Shown here piece after piece: positions 35,301 to 47,656 of a stretch of DNA of 64,000 bases. Position 1 is the stretch's first letter, and each line of letters begins with the position of its first letter. Below the pieces are notes generated by a model, which was not told where the DNA came from, ran no database searches, and saw only the letters and a program-made list of their open reading frames with translations. Source of the DNA: Leucogyrophana mollusca (lineage: Eukaryota; Basidiomycota; Agaricomycetes; Boletales); NCBI GenBank assembly GCA_021014945.1, contig MU266424.1, positions 32,812-96,811 on the forward strand, read 5' to 3'. The position numbers were made by a program, and so were the translations under genes.

Positions 35301-38300
35301 TCTTGGCCGAACCGAATGTCGGTGAACCCGTCCAGGTCAAGCTCAACGCCAGAAACAGCGTCGACTTCTCCAAGGCTCGCAGATTTGGCTTGACCCACTA
35401 ATGTGTTTATCGTCGTACGACGGTGTTTATTCTGGCGGTTCTTGCTCATCAGGTCCGAGATACGAGGCACATACAAGCAGCCATACATACCATGTACGCG
35501 TCTGCCGACAGGAAAAGGCCTTTGTGTGATATATCAGGCTGAATTTGAGCAACACTATACGCCAAATCTCGACGTCCAATAAGCTCGTAATGTTCTGGAA
35601 GCCAGTGTGCTGGGGGAGAAAGTTGACACGTCCTGATAGCTTCCCTCAAAGGGGCTGCGATCCCCAAGGGGAGGCTATCCAAGAACCGGATCCCGGACCT
35701 TGCCGTCTTATATAGGTCTATCAAGGTTGCGACTGTCCGTTCTGCACGCTTCTGAGTGGACGTCACGGTCTTGTCCGCAAGACACACATAGGCGGCTGTG
35801 AGGCGTTGTATGGTTTGAAGAGGCTCAAACGACCCATAAGAATACGATGGTGTGACCTGGAATACTGACGAAAGCCCCTCGGTGGAGTAGGAGGGAAAAT
35901 CCCATTCAGGATTACTTATTCGTCCGTAAAGAATAGCGGACATGTCAGGAGGCCAGACGGGAATACGGTCATCTAACTGTTTGACCACTGAAGACCACAT
36001 ATGAGTACTTTGTCGCACACCAAAGACACGTACCTACCTGTGGCGACAGGTGCTGGCCATGGTGATAAGGCAGTGGGACAAAGCCGTTTCCAGTAGTCGG
36101 CCCATTCAGGCCGGATGATCTGCGCTATATTGATGACCAAAGGGACAAGCCTGAGAAGTAAGACATGTTTGTGTGCCATGAGCCGGAGATCTTCTGCAAG
36201 CATATGCAAGGCATAGAGAATCGGAGCAAGGAGAGGGTGAGGCTGCAAAGTAAAGAGGAAGGTGCAATGGCTCGGTGGTGGCGCAGGCAGGGACAAACCC
36301 TTTAGCGCGGGATCGTCGTCAAAATAGCCCAGCGTGGGGGACATGGATAGGGTATGCCATCCACCTGACGTGGCAGGATCAGGATTTTCGAATGGGGACA
36401 CCAATTGGAGGTCAAAAGTGGTACGTATTGCCGTCGAAAATGCCTCGAATTCAATCCCCTTCCATGACCGGAAATGAAGGTCTGACCATACCTCAAGGAA
36501 CGCACGATGGAGAGCATAGTGTTTGTCTTCGGGCAGGACAAGCGAAAGAACTTGGAGAGCTTGACTGACCAAGTTGTCTTGCGGAATGAAACACATCGAT
36601 ACACGGAACGTCTCACCCCCTCGTAGAACCACGCTCACGGAAGATATGCACGGATCCTTGATTGCGACCACTTCCTCCGTGGAAGAAATGACAGGAGTGC
36701 GTGCTGTAGAATGATGGCGTTTGAGCCGGATAGGGAGCTCCAGCAGGCCATGAGTAAAGACGGACAACGTGCGATCTTTCTTCACTGCCAGCAAGTCCCA
36801 AACGGATGATCGCGTCGCACGGATGGATTCCACGGATTCGATCGGCAAACTTGTCAGGAATCTAACCACGAGCGGTTTGTCAGGTTCGGCGACTGATACA
36901 GTGAAGATGAGTGCCTCCGAGTCTGGTAAGCAAATCGCTAGGAGGGAGCGACTGTGAGTGCCGTCGTACCGACGGTCGAACATAGCCACCGACGTGGGAG
37001 ATCTAGATCGCGCTCTATGGATAGTTTAGCAACTAGACGTCGACACACAAAATGATTCATACTGGGTAGTGTCCGGCACGGCGTAGGTGAGCAGTCCATG
37101 CATCCAATACGAAGCTTTCATTCTGCCATGCTCAACGGGAGACAACATAGCCTCCGCTTCTCTACTCCCAAGCGCCATCCTATCGAGGGTCAGGCTAAGG
37201 TCCGCACGCGCGATGGAGTTGCGTCGGTCCAGAGGAAATGGCAACGAAAACCCGTGAGTGGTCGATGACTCAAGTGGGCCATCGTGCTGCGAGGTGGGCA
37301 GTCGAAGGTCGCAGTCTGCAGATTCATTGACGGCTGTCGAGTGTCGCCGACGACCAGGGATAGTTCCCGACATGGAGGTCCTCTTGCGCGAGAGGCTGCG
37401 AGCCCTACTACGGCCAAGGGGTACTGGCTGGTCCTTTGGTTTGATATATGCATACCGCCAGATAGTTATTTCTCCCTTCTCCTTGTTCATGGTTACCAGA
37501 ATGTCCTCCAGCATACCTGGCGTCCGCTGCGAGATCCAAACGATCTCCTCTGCAGCGGGAACGTAGTTGAGAGGCCGTTTGCAATTGTCGTCCTCGTCCC
37601 TGAGTGAAATGGCCTGCTCTTGACAGCCACCGATGATCCCGGTCGAGATGCCCACAGAGGCAGGCTCCGAGAAAGGGTTGGTTATGGAAAATAGTGTCGG
37701 TAGTGGAGCATCCCCCGTTGCATTTGCTTCTTCAACTTCAGCAGGATCAAGGACTCTCTGTATCATTACCCCATGAGGATGCAGTGGCCAAGCTTTGCGA
37801 ACGATGAACGGGAGGGAGAAGGTGTAATCCATACCGTCCTGCAGGAAGATTCTGCCGATGCTACGGAGAAAAACGAAGACGCCAGGTACTTCCAGCTGGT
37901 GTTCCCAGTCCCGCTTCTTCTCGTCCCGCGCCCGCGCAAATGGTCCAAAGACAGGTGCCGCTGACGCACCCTCTTGGGGAGGAGCATCGCTCGATGATGT
38001 ATAATGAGCGCTGCCGTGTACGGGTCCCCCAAGCCTATCCGTAGTCTGTGCAAGCTTAGCGATGCAAGCATATTGGACTATCTGTCCTTCACCATCGAAA
38101 TCCCACTTCCTTACTATGACCCCGCCATGGCTGAGCACCACACAGCGCTGATTCCAAGACAGCTCTTGTTCTATCCAAGATCCATTGAGTTGGTCGAATG
38201 AGGGATTGTAGGATGTGGTCACCGAGTTGGTTGCTGGGCCTCGCAGAGCAGAACGGATTGATTTTAGCAAATCAGATTCATTAGGGACATCGCGGGTAGT

Positions 38301-38378
38301 CGATGATAGAGACTGCAGATACTTCGTCGCAGCAGCTGAAGGAGGACCTTGAAGCTGAATGGATATAGGTCCCGGCAT
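32394..38378 (-). CDS. APC1: Anaphase-promoting complex subunit 1
   Basis: Apc1 is the largest scaffold of the APC/C ubiquitin ligase, which drives securin and cyclin destruction. Start ATG at 38378 (MPGPISIQLQGPPS); stop at 32394-32396; roughly 1.9k residues. The N-terminal half (about 36040-38378) is a WD40-like propeller region: HGGVIVRKWDFDGEGQI, a Ser/Arg-rich linker, then SLLAICLPDSEALIF. The C-terminal half carries the proteasome/cyclosome (PC) repeats: TNWGEFHNGVAAGLRI, ELTPEHAGFLFGLGLTGHL, AGLAGVGLLYLGTKNRRM and HVATHMSLGLLFLGGGRYTL, ending in the Apc1 beta-sandwich (LRHLWVLAVEPRCLIARDV). At least five introns; one is 37015-37062. An ACGCGT box lies at 38469-38474 upstream, which may be chance. 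Confidence 0.93.
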
Positions 38379-38968
38379 ATCGAGAAAAGAAAAGGTGACT
38401 AAGAAGAGCAGGTGATGCGGCCTAGCATAGCACCTGCCGCAGTAAGCGCGAAGTTCTTTTGACCTACAACGCGTCGAACGAGGCCTACTCGAGATGCACG
38501 CGCTGTTTGTACGCATTTACCAAAGGCCTCTGATGCTAACATGCACAAACAAACAATTCATTGCAGCGTCGAGACTGTACTAATGTGAGGTACATAAGGT
38601 AGACGTAGATTCCAAGATAATATAAATGACCAAGATAAACAGTGTTGTTAAGATGCCGGTGTGATACGTTGGGAGGGGAGATCCGGGACAAGTGGGGGCA
38701 TGAAAAAGTAGCCTCGCGAAAATTCCAAGCAATGGTCCATCAAGTGAGCCAGCAGAGTACGACGAATTGAATAACAATACCAGGCCGGTAGTGTTCTAAA
38801 CCGTATTTCCCATATAAAATGAAACAATTCCTTGTGCATGCCTGTGCGAAATAAAAAGTCCCCGTGTTCTAGCATAGGGGTGGACATATTTGCTGCGAAC
38901 GAAGATATAACTGCAGGGATAGATGAGAAGATGATGGGCGCCGGTGCAAAATAATGGCTCACATAGAG
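38379..38968. other. Intergenic region, APC1 promoter and Nrp1-like 3' end
   Basis: These 590 bases hold the APC1 promoter and the 3' UTR of the next gene. A minus-strand open frame at 38648-38962 (104 codons) starts just after the Nrp1-like stop; it has no recognisable domain and I take it as chance. ACGCGT occurs at 38469-38474. Confidence 0.5.
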
Positions 38969-41900
38969 TTAAGGCGTCGTAGGCTGGCGACGTAAAATCT
39001 CATGGCTGCCCTTCCTGCTACCCATGAGGTCGACGTGGTTGGGCAGTGCAATGCCCGAAATACCCTTAGTCTCCTCGTCGTTCAACCTCCAAATATTGTT
39101 AAGTGGCAGGTTGGTCGAAGAATCATTGGTTGCTACCAAACGGTCGCGCCCGAATGATGAGCGCCCGGGAGACGAAAAGCCGTCATCATATTCTTCTATA
39201 GACAAGTCTGCAGACGATGTCGACGTCGGAGAAAGCGTAGGCGACTGCACTATATCTTGTAGGAAGGACGGAAGGAGGGGAGTGGGTTCCGCAGTGGGTA
39301 GAGATTCCTCCAGGTCACCCATAGAAGGGAAAGACGACGACGAGCGGCGAGGGCCCGATGTCTGATAGATGAACTGGGTGTCGGCATACTGCGTGCCGAG
39401 ATCGCAATGGGATTGGGACCGATAAGGCGCTTGAGCTGGGGGAGAGGTTAGCTCCATGAACTGGCGCTGGCGCTGCGGTGGCGTCATGGAATGAGAGCGA
39501 GAAGCCGGGGGTGGGTTGAAAACCTGGTTATTGGCCGGAGACAGTTGCTGATTTTGCGACAAAACCGAGGTCAACAGGGCAATACGTTCCGCCTGAACAG
39601 CAGCAGATATGGAGTCCCCGTTTCCTTCCGCATCTGCGAGTTACATCAGTGCACCGCCGGAGAGTTGTATGGCAAAGGAAACATACACGGGAAGCACGTC
39701 TGGCATACTTTACGCCTCCTCCAGTTAAGGTAGTTGCACTTCAAGCAAATCCAATCGCCGGGCTGATGCTCAATGGGGCCACGGTTGCCTGTGTTGAGGA
39801 TTGGGGGTTGCTGCATCGAATCACATCAGTATATTCCCGACATTAACCACATTTCAAACTGACCGGTACTCCCATCAACCCACTTGGGCGAATCTGGCCC
39901 TGTTCAGGGAAGGGCTCGTTATCAGGCCAATACATGATGCAGGGGGTCAAGGGGTCCGTCGAAACGTTGTGAACCTTGCCACCCACCGCGAACGCGCGGC
40001 CAGATGGGGTCAGGAGAGGGTGGGAAGGCGACGGCGGTGGCTTTGGGCTCGTCAGAGCAGGCTGCGGGGCCGACGCATGGCGTGTGTTATGACCAGCACT
40101 CGGGTACAGCGGCGATGCAGGCGGGGGAGGAAGGGTGCACTGCGAAAAGAGGGCGGGGTTCGTGCCGTTCACAAAACGAGGGGAAGCGGGGAGGCGCGTC
40201 GACTGCATTCCACAGGATCCTTGTCGGTGAAGAGAGGGCATCTGGTTCTCGGAGCGAGGGCATCCACAGCCTCTGCATGCGAGGTTCCGCCTGTGCAAAA
40301 TCATGCAAGGGAAAGTGTCAGTCAGAACCATGAGCAACGAAGAGCGATGGAGAACGGGAGAAAGTGGAAGACGATGAAAAACTAAAAGGCGAGGCGGAGT
40401 GCGCTACTATGATGCGATATCTCCGTGAAAGAAGATAGCGGGAGATAGGAGACTGCATAATTTGGAATTGGGATGACGATGCGATGAATTCACAAGCCAA
40501 ACGACCCGGGTGACCAAGCATCCTCGAACCACCACCGGAACCCCGCTTGCGTTGACGGGACGGGAAACTATCCAACCGAACATTCTGAAACAAGAAAAAC
40601 CGAACGCACCCAAAGTTGTGAGCGGCGCAGCTCGGAGAGTTGCATCTGTCAAGAAAACAGTCAGCACCGATTTTCACGAGACAGTCAACATCAAAGCCCC
40701 TAATCTCCATCACATGGCCCGGCATATCGATCGCGAATTTGAAAACAGATTAGAAAGGCAAAGAAAATAAACTCACATCCAGTCGCCAAGCCTGAAAGTG
40801 GTGCGCGGGTTGGGAGGGTTGCTGGAGATGACAAAGTCGTCGTTTTGTTGGTTGGGAGAGCCTTGAGCAAGGTGTGATGCTCCGACTTGTGCGCGTCTGT
40901 GTAGATCAGGGGTAGACAATGACATGCGAAGGATATGTTGACCTCCGGGAAGGGAATGGGGAGGTGAGGGGAACTACAAGCAAGGTCAGGCCGAGGCGAA
41001 CACCTAGGGTCGTTGGGCATACCTTTGAAGGGAAGTCGAGTCGCCGGAGTTTCTCAAACGATTCCAAGTCGCTCTCGAGAGCAGGAGCGACGGTAATGGA
41101 AGGGCGAGAAAGAGAGAGGGCAGCACAAGCCTATGATATGCATGGTGGTCAGCACAGCAATTTTATACGCATCGGAATATCGGTCAATGTGGAACGAAAA
41201 ACTGTGCGGCAGTTCCGACTCCGAAGGTGTAAGCCATCGGCTGACAAGCCGCTGTGTCAAAAAAACGAGCACCATCTTCGTGCCTAGCTGCCAATGCCAC
41301 TGCCAACAATCACGCCTGTCTGACTCATAAGCGGCGTACGCGACTGCATTTCACTCGATTTCACCGGCGCCACCCACGTGGTAATGAGGTGAAGGTCCAT
41401 CGCGTCGGTGGCGCAAAAATAGGATTGCCCATGCGCTCCAATCATGAGCGTGGGATTGCCGCTCGGTTGCGAACCTTCTAAATCCAGACATATACAGATC
41501 TTGGACTCACCTCCTCGTGCGATCTGAAAACGGCCCAAATATCGTTAGGCTCAATGCAGTCTCTCAATGTCCACACCGAGACCGGTGGAAACGAGGCTCG
41601 GCCATATGGTGCATCCTACAGCAAGTCTTAGATGGAGGAATCACTCTACAAACCAGGAATAGCTTACATTTTCCTCAGCACGCAAAAAGAACGAAACGAG
41701 GGAGACGAACGGTACGTGAGACTGCTTGTGTAACTTTACGAGAAATCAGAAGGGCGCCGGTGTCTAAGAAAGAGGGGACCCACCCGTAAGACTCGGGAGC
41801 GAGTTGCTACAAACGCATCAAAGATGGCTTGGTTGGGCGAAGACCGTGTCATGACCGCAGGGGGGATCATCATGCCATAGTCGCTGCTGGAGGAAGACGA

Positions 41901-42260
41901 CGGCGAAAGCTCGACTGGCGACGCGGTGTCCGCAAAGGGGTTGCTGAAGCACGGGTCGTCATCGGCATCACGCCGGTAGCGATGTTGACGAGCAGAAAGT
42001 GCAAAAGGGGTGCCTAGTACCGGGGACGCGCGGCGAGACAGATTTATTGGAGCAGGTGCTGACTGCCCATATGATGGGACGGACAGCTTGCGGAACTGGC
42101 GCAAGACATGGTCAATATTAATGCCATGGGCATGCGGGTAGATGGATGTCGTCGAGGCCATTGGTGATGATGTGCGACTGCTACTGGGATTTCCAGCATG
42201 GACTGAGGCGCTATTTGAACCTCGAGAGCAAAAGGCCGAAAACGCGAGGGTGGACGACAT
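38969..42260 (-). CDS. NRP1: RNA-binding protein with RRM-like segment and two RanBP2 zinc fingers (Nrp1-like)
   Basis: The layout matches fungal Nrp1, an RNA-binding protein found in stress granules. It starts MSSTLAFSAFCS at 42260. The N-terminal ~170 residues are Ser-rich with HGINIDHVLRQFRKLS. An RRM-like stretch (PPVSVWTLRDCI, IWAVFRSHEEACAALSL) follows. Zinc finger 1 is split by introns: GDWI, CNSPSCAAHNFG, RNLACRGCGCPRSE. After a Pro-rich linker, zinc finger 2 reads GDWICLKCNYLNWRRRK then VCQTCFP. The tail is Ser/Thr/Pro-rich, ending at 38969. Two introns are long for this region: 40291-40609 (319 nt) and 41131-41510 (380 nt). The RRM is incomplete in my reading because exon ends near 41600-41790 are uncertain. 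Role in RNA binding is family knowledge. Confidence 0.8.
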
Positions 42261-44163
42261 TGTTGGTCGTCAAGCAATCAATGTGGAGAAGAGCTACTGC
42301 AGACGTGGAGATTTGCAGATTAATGGTGATATGAGATCGTCGAGATACGGTGATGGAACACGGGGGGTTCTTAAAGTTGAAAGAAGCGCTCCGAGGACCA
42401 AAATAGAGGAAGGGGTGCTAAGTGGAAGGGTAATTAGGGAGAGAGCAGATGGTGGAGAGAAGATCAGGTTCCTGGTAGACCTTGCAGGGGATCGTCGAGG
42501 GGAAATGGAGAGGACATGGCCGGGTTACGAAGGGTCTTTTGTAGGGAAATGAGCGTCCGTGAAATGACGGGAGAGTTGGTCATGTCTTTCGTCACCCAGC
42601 GTGAAAACGAAAGGGTAGTGACAGCAAATTCACACCGTCAAGCCGCGCGATATGTCGCCAAGGCGCAGCCATCCCTTGTACAAGCGCCCAATAACTTCAG
42701 GGTCCTGCAAGACACGCCGCCCACGTGGCAATGAACGCGTCCAGAGCAACCTCCCTGGTTGGTACGTAAATCGCCCAATGCTTCCCCTTCGAACTCTGCA
42801 CTTTCATCAGACGTCCACCAATTCGAAGCCGAAGTTGTTCTCGTCCAGATCCTCGTCCGTGCAGGCCATATTCTGCCAGGGGAGGACTGCGCTCACACTC
42901 GACCGTCGTGCGCAGGATGTTACTGACCCTTCCGTTTCGCCCGGCTCCGCACCGGATACCGTCAGATCCTATTCAGATCGTAGCCCCACTCCGCTGCACG
43001 TTGCGTCGGCGACCTGGAAACCCCCATTAGTATCTGTTTTTGACGTCCGTCTCGGAGAGTAATCTCGGAGCCACATAACACACTGAGACACCGAGTATAG
43101 CAGCGAAGAAGGTCCTGGTACTAATTACAGCAAAGCCTTGATAACACACCGCGGAAGGAACCAGATTCGGAGGATCCGTGGCCAGTTGCCACTCCGAGGA
43201 CTCGCTCGGAGGAGGTAGAATTTAGCCTTCTCTCCACCCTTGTTCATATCACAGTATATAGTGACGCAAACAAAGCAATCAAAGCGACCCTCCACAAAAA
43301 TTATCGTTGCCACACGAACCGATACTCGCGATGCGCTAGAGCTAGGCTCGCGTGCGTGCGCTCGTGCTAAGTCGCTGGTGCTCAGACTCAGTGTCAGTTC
43401 ATCCGGGCATGCACATTGGCGGCGGCGCAGTATTCCCAATGACTTTGCAATAGTTACTATGTGGAATTTGAAGGTCGCAGGAACACTGAACATGATCAAA
43501 TTTAGCATCTCAATCTCTTCAGTTTTTCAGAATCATGGGCATACCCGTGCACGCCTGGGCTCGGGACGTTTATCGCTGCTCGCCACCGTGACCAGCCCGT
43601 ATTATCGACGGCGGGCAGTCTCGGAGGTGCGGGTAGCTTTCCCAGTCTAGTCTCGGCAGTTTGAAGGGACATGCGAGCGTAGAAACACAGCCTTGTTCCA
43701 CCAAAAAAGTTTATCGACGAGATCGAATCTCCCCACCTTCCAGTTCACGCGTTCGAGTCGTTGCCTTCAGGCGCCCACTGCGGCACACGATGCCGAAGAT
43801 CAGTGTGCTTATACACCGTGGTGCATGCGCCCTGGGTGAGGTGTTTTACCATCCTCAGGGTCGTCGACGGGTGTGCACCGGTCCCGGATCACGTCCATGC
43901 CACACGTAAAGACGAGTCCTCCATCATGACCAAGGGAAAGACATTGCCCCAAGCAGCACAAAGAACAAATGATGGAAATGTACGAACAAAGTTACATGTA
44001 CACGTCTGACTTTCTGATGAAGCTCGCACGGAAAGCGGTGAAGATTTGTGTCAGTGCTAAGGTAAGTGTTATGTAGCTATACATGTAACATTAGGAAGGT
44101 AAGACACAAACGACAGGATTGCATCAGACCAGAGGAAGGGGCTCTGCTGGTTGGCAGCTGGCA
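42261..44163. other. 1.9 kb gene-poor stretch upstream of the Nrp1-like gene
   Basis: This is the longest gap in the window. The first ~350 bases are purine-rich on + (pyrimidine-rich on -), as expected for the Nrp1-like promoter and leader. Open frames at 42652-43062 (+), 43125-43508 (-) and 43240-43650 (+) are under 140 codons, overlap one another and show no domain. The last bases hold the helicase 3' UTR. I saw no tRNA, repeat array or transposon end. Confidence 0.5.
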
Positions 44164-47100
44164 TCAGTTCGTGGAGGTCCTTGGCACGGTCCCATACAAG
44201 ACTTTCCTCAGCCTTTCTCCGCTCAGCGTCAAAACCATCCGCTGCTCGCACAGGTACTCCGCATATCTCCTCCAAGCCTCAGCTCCCTTCCCCACACGAG
44301 CGGCACCCTGTCCACTCTCCGTCGCCCTGCCCTTCGCCATCTTCCCAGCCTTCAGGGTGCTAATGCTCCCAACGACGAAAAGTCCCCTTTTCGCGCGAGT
44401 GAGCCCGACGTTGAGCCGTCGCCTATCCGCCAGGAAGCCAATATATCCTGATGAATTGTTTCGCACGGTGGAGAAGATGATAACCTCCTTTTCTCGTCCC
44501 TCAAAGCCATCGACGGTCTTTACCTCGATGTTCGCAAGCTGCATCGCACGGTGATCACCCAGGGTGGCGAGGAAGCGCTTCTTGTATTTGACGTCGGTGT
44601 TTAAGAGGCGCGTGAGCAATGATATCTGGGCTGCGTAGGGTGCAATGATGCCAATGTCTTCTCCTCGAAGATGCTTAGGAGATTAAATGAAATCAGGTGA
44701 CTGTGAGACACGATATGGCAGCCGACCCATTCTGGAACTCACTTCATTTTGCAGCAAGAGGTCTTCCACGACGCTGCAGACGATATTGGCTTCGTTCCAA
44801 TTGACCCTGCTGCGGTCTTTGGCGCTTTCTGATCCGGCGTGATCTAGAAACACAACAGATGGTCTATTTCCAGTGGTGGCATCGACTTCGAGGTGGCTCG
44901 AGAGTGGAGGGAGGAGCTTGGGGGGAACATTGCCGGCGGAGTCTACAGTGCCGTCTTGTAGAGAGAAGTTGTAAAATTCCAATGAGGGAAAGCGAGAAAT
45001 GGAAGGATGCATGCGATATTGGATATCGAGCATAATCGAGGGAACCACTGAAACTATATGTCAGAAACGAAGCACGGAGGCAATCCGCGTATGACAGACC
45101 TCCTTCCTCAGTTAGTCTCTCAAAAAGACTGATACCTAGGCCTTTGAGCTGTGCTTCGCGACTCGTAATAACAGGAGGCAATTGTTTGTGGTCTCCGATG
45201 AGAGCGACATGCTGGGACTGCATAGCACAAATGTGAGACAACACATCAGGTCAGGGAAAATGGAGACATACCCCTCTCATCAGGGGAATCAGTGAAGCTG
45301 GCTCAGTAGACATCGATGCCTCGTCCAAAAAGACCACAGGGAAATCTAGCACATTCAAAGCCACACTCGCCGAAGTGATGCACGTTGTGCAAATCTATGA
45401 TTAACGCGTCAACGCCGTTAAACAGGGCATCAAAGCGACTCGTTCTACGCACCACGTCAGCTTGCGAGGTAATGTCCCTCAACATCTCCTGATGCAGTGC
45501 ATACAGCTTCGAATTGATCGCCTGCGCCTGCCTTTCCACCACAACCAATGCCGTGCGCATTCGCTCCAACCGCGGTGCCTTGGCTTCTCCTTGGATTTTC
45601 TCCATCAGGTCCGATCTACGCTTTCCGATACGGTCCTGATCGCTGATGAGCCGGTCTACTTGGGGCTTGAGCGCGTGCTGCTCAAGCTTGCAATCAAGGG
45701 TGTGCTCGTAGAGCGAGGACTTAATTTTGCCTCCGTAGCCAACGCGGAGGGGCTTTACGCCTGCGGAGGCAAACCCTTCAACGAGGTTGTCCACAGCAAC
45801 GTTGGTGTACGTGCAGACTAAAACGGGGTGATGGACTTGGAAGTGGGCCTGGCGAATTAGAGTGACGTTAGTTCATACACCGGTGTGAAGGTGATGGGCC
45901 TCACCTTGAGCAGCTTGACTGCCTCAATAATGGTCTTGGTTTTCCCTGTTCCCGGGGGCTACAAAAAGGGTGAGGTCTGGCACCAGGGACTTATAGCGTA
46001 AAGCACTCACACCCTGAACAAGACTAATCCGTTCGCCGATCATCATCGCAATCGCCCTTACCTGTGTTGGGTTCAACCCTGCCAGTACAGGGTCTCCGTC
46101 TATTCTAATTGGATCCCACTCCGCATACCGTCTAGCCCAGCTCTGTATCCTCATATCATCCTTGAAGGCGCCCCCATGATCCCGTCCCTCCCGGCTCTGA
46201 TGCTCGAGCGTCTCGTGAGGTACGTAGGCCACTTCATCTGGTGCCTGCAGGGGTGCGTGCAAAGAGGAGGACGAGGGCGAAAACGAGCGTAGGAGGACGT
46301 CCCTGAGGTGTGTACCGTGAAGGATGAACTGACGGTCCGGAGTTTGGTGAACACTGTCCGCCTCCTGTGCGTTGGGGTCGTGGTTGAAATGCGAGATAGC
46401 GGTGCGCATGCGGTCGAAGACGATGTTGGAGCGACCGACGTCGAGGCGCCATGCACCACCGTCGTCAAGGTCGAACTTGTCTTCAAATGCGATGCGAAGT
46501 TGGGTCGTGGTGCTGCCCAGGACGCTGCCTCGCAAGGGAGGTTCTTTGAGAGGGTCAATCCGGGACACAAGGACCTGCGTTCCGTTTCTGTCCAAAGTCA
46601 TGACGTGCTCCGAGAATGGGCGAAAAGGTAGCAACTTACTCGAATCTGTGTTCCGGTAGTGCTATGCCTGGTCCAAGCAAGAAAGAGGCTACTGGGCGGC
46701 CAAACTGGGGCGCTTCGAGCCAAAAGGCAGAGAGATCAGTAAGACAGTACCCCTCTTCACGCAGACGATTCAAAGTCCAGCTTGATAAACGCTCTCGCAA
46801 AACAGCCTCGTCTTCCGCTTGCTCAGAATCCAGGAGAGGGAGAAACCTATATGCAGTTCGCTCTAAAATGAGCCAGGCAGAAGACAGAGGATGACTTACC
46901 GTTCGTTATATGCTTGTATCTCTTCGTGGAACGGCTCGCCGGGTTGGACTTGCATATACGGAGGAATGACGCGTCTAGTGTATGTTTTGTGACCAACTTG
47001 CTTTTGCGCATCTTGTCTGGTTGGTTGCGAGCGAGATGATGCACGCAGTCGCCAATCGAACCTTGTAGATGGTGATGCGACCGTCGAAACCACTTGGGCA

Positions 47101-47339
47101 TCTGCTATGGTCGACGCTGGCTTCAGAAGGCAGGCCTGAGCAGAGTGGCCTGTGCACGACGAAGCGAAAAAGCGTGCGTGGGCTGAGGAAATGTTATAAG
47201 CAGGTGTAGTACTTTTTGTATAGTGTTGTGCAGGAGCAGTAAAATAGCTTCGGATGCCGAGGTAAGTTAATCTAGGAGAGGAAGCGAGAGATGTTTTGCG
47301 AGATTTCAGGGAGGTATGAGCACAATTAGTAGAGAACAA
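44164..47339 (-). CDS. SF1B (Upf1/IGHMBP2/Dna2-like) helicase, 5' end unresolved
   Basis: A superfamily 1 helicase, ATP-dependent on RNA or DNA; the precise role is unknown. Motifs in order: an N-terminal region (HEEIQAYNER, LSAFWLEAPQFGRPVASF, VLVSRIDPLKEPP); Q-type motif LNPTQVRAI; Walker A PPGTGKTKTIIEAVKLL (about 45920); motif Ib LVCTYTNVAVDNLVEGF; a ~90-residue coiled coil; motif II VVFLDEASM; motif III LIGDHKQLPPVI; IQYRMHPSISRFPSLEF; VDGFEGREKEVIIFSTVRNN; and RRLNVGLTRAKRGLFVVG. Stop at 44164-44166. The open frame runs upstream to an acceptor near 47484 without an in-frame ATG; 47339 is only a TTG. The first ~60 residues there are Ser/Arg-rich with few acids, suggesting a mitochondrial presequence. 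The missing first exon is probably upstream. Confidence 0.82.
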
Positions 47340-47656
47340 ATTGGAGGCATCTTCCCGAGCGGCTCGACGCTGGCAAGCGTAGACATCTGAGAGCGAAGCC
47401 CAGTGTGACTTAGAGCAACGAGCAGCCAGCGTAACTTCAGCACAAAGTGAAAACCACTTGAGAGCTTGGAAGTGCTACAAAATTAGGAGGAGACACTTTA
47501 GACATTTGCGGCCCGGGTCAGCCCGCCAGCCCGTCTGATCAGGTTGCCTTCGCAATAGAAACCTGAAGTACAAGAGAGTGGATAGTATTGCATCGCAGAT
47601 GCAGTAGTTTAAAAGACAGTTTGTACTATGTAACACTCTTCATAAGATCGCAATGC
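47340..47656. other. Helicase upstream region overlapping unresolved 5' exon
   Basis: On the minus strand the helicase frame stays open from 47339 to an AG acceptor (TTTTGTAG) at about 47485. These bases may therefore be coding, with a first exon between there and the GPI-protein stop at 47657. I could not fix a start codon. The GPI-protein 3' UTR also lies here. Confidence 0.4.

Noticed and set aside
38648..38962. 104-codon minus-strand frame after the Nrp1-like stop
   Set aside because: No domain, no promoter space and it sits in the expected 3' UTR.
42142..42552. Charged + strand open frame of 136 codons
   Set aside because: It overlaps the start of the Nrp1-like gene in antisense and a purine-rich leader; composition explains its length.
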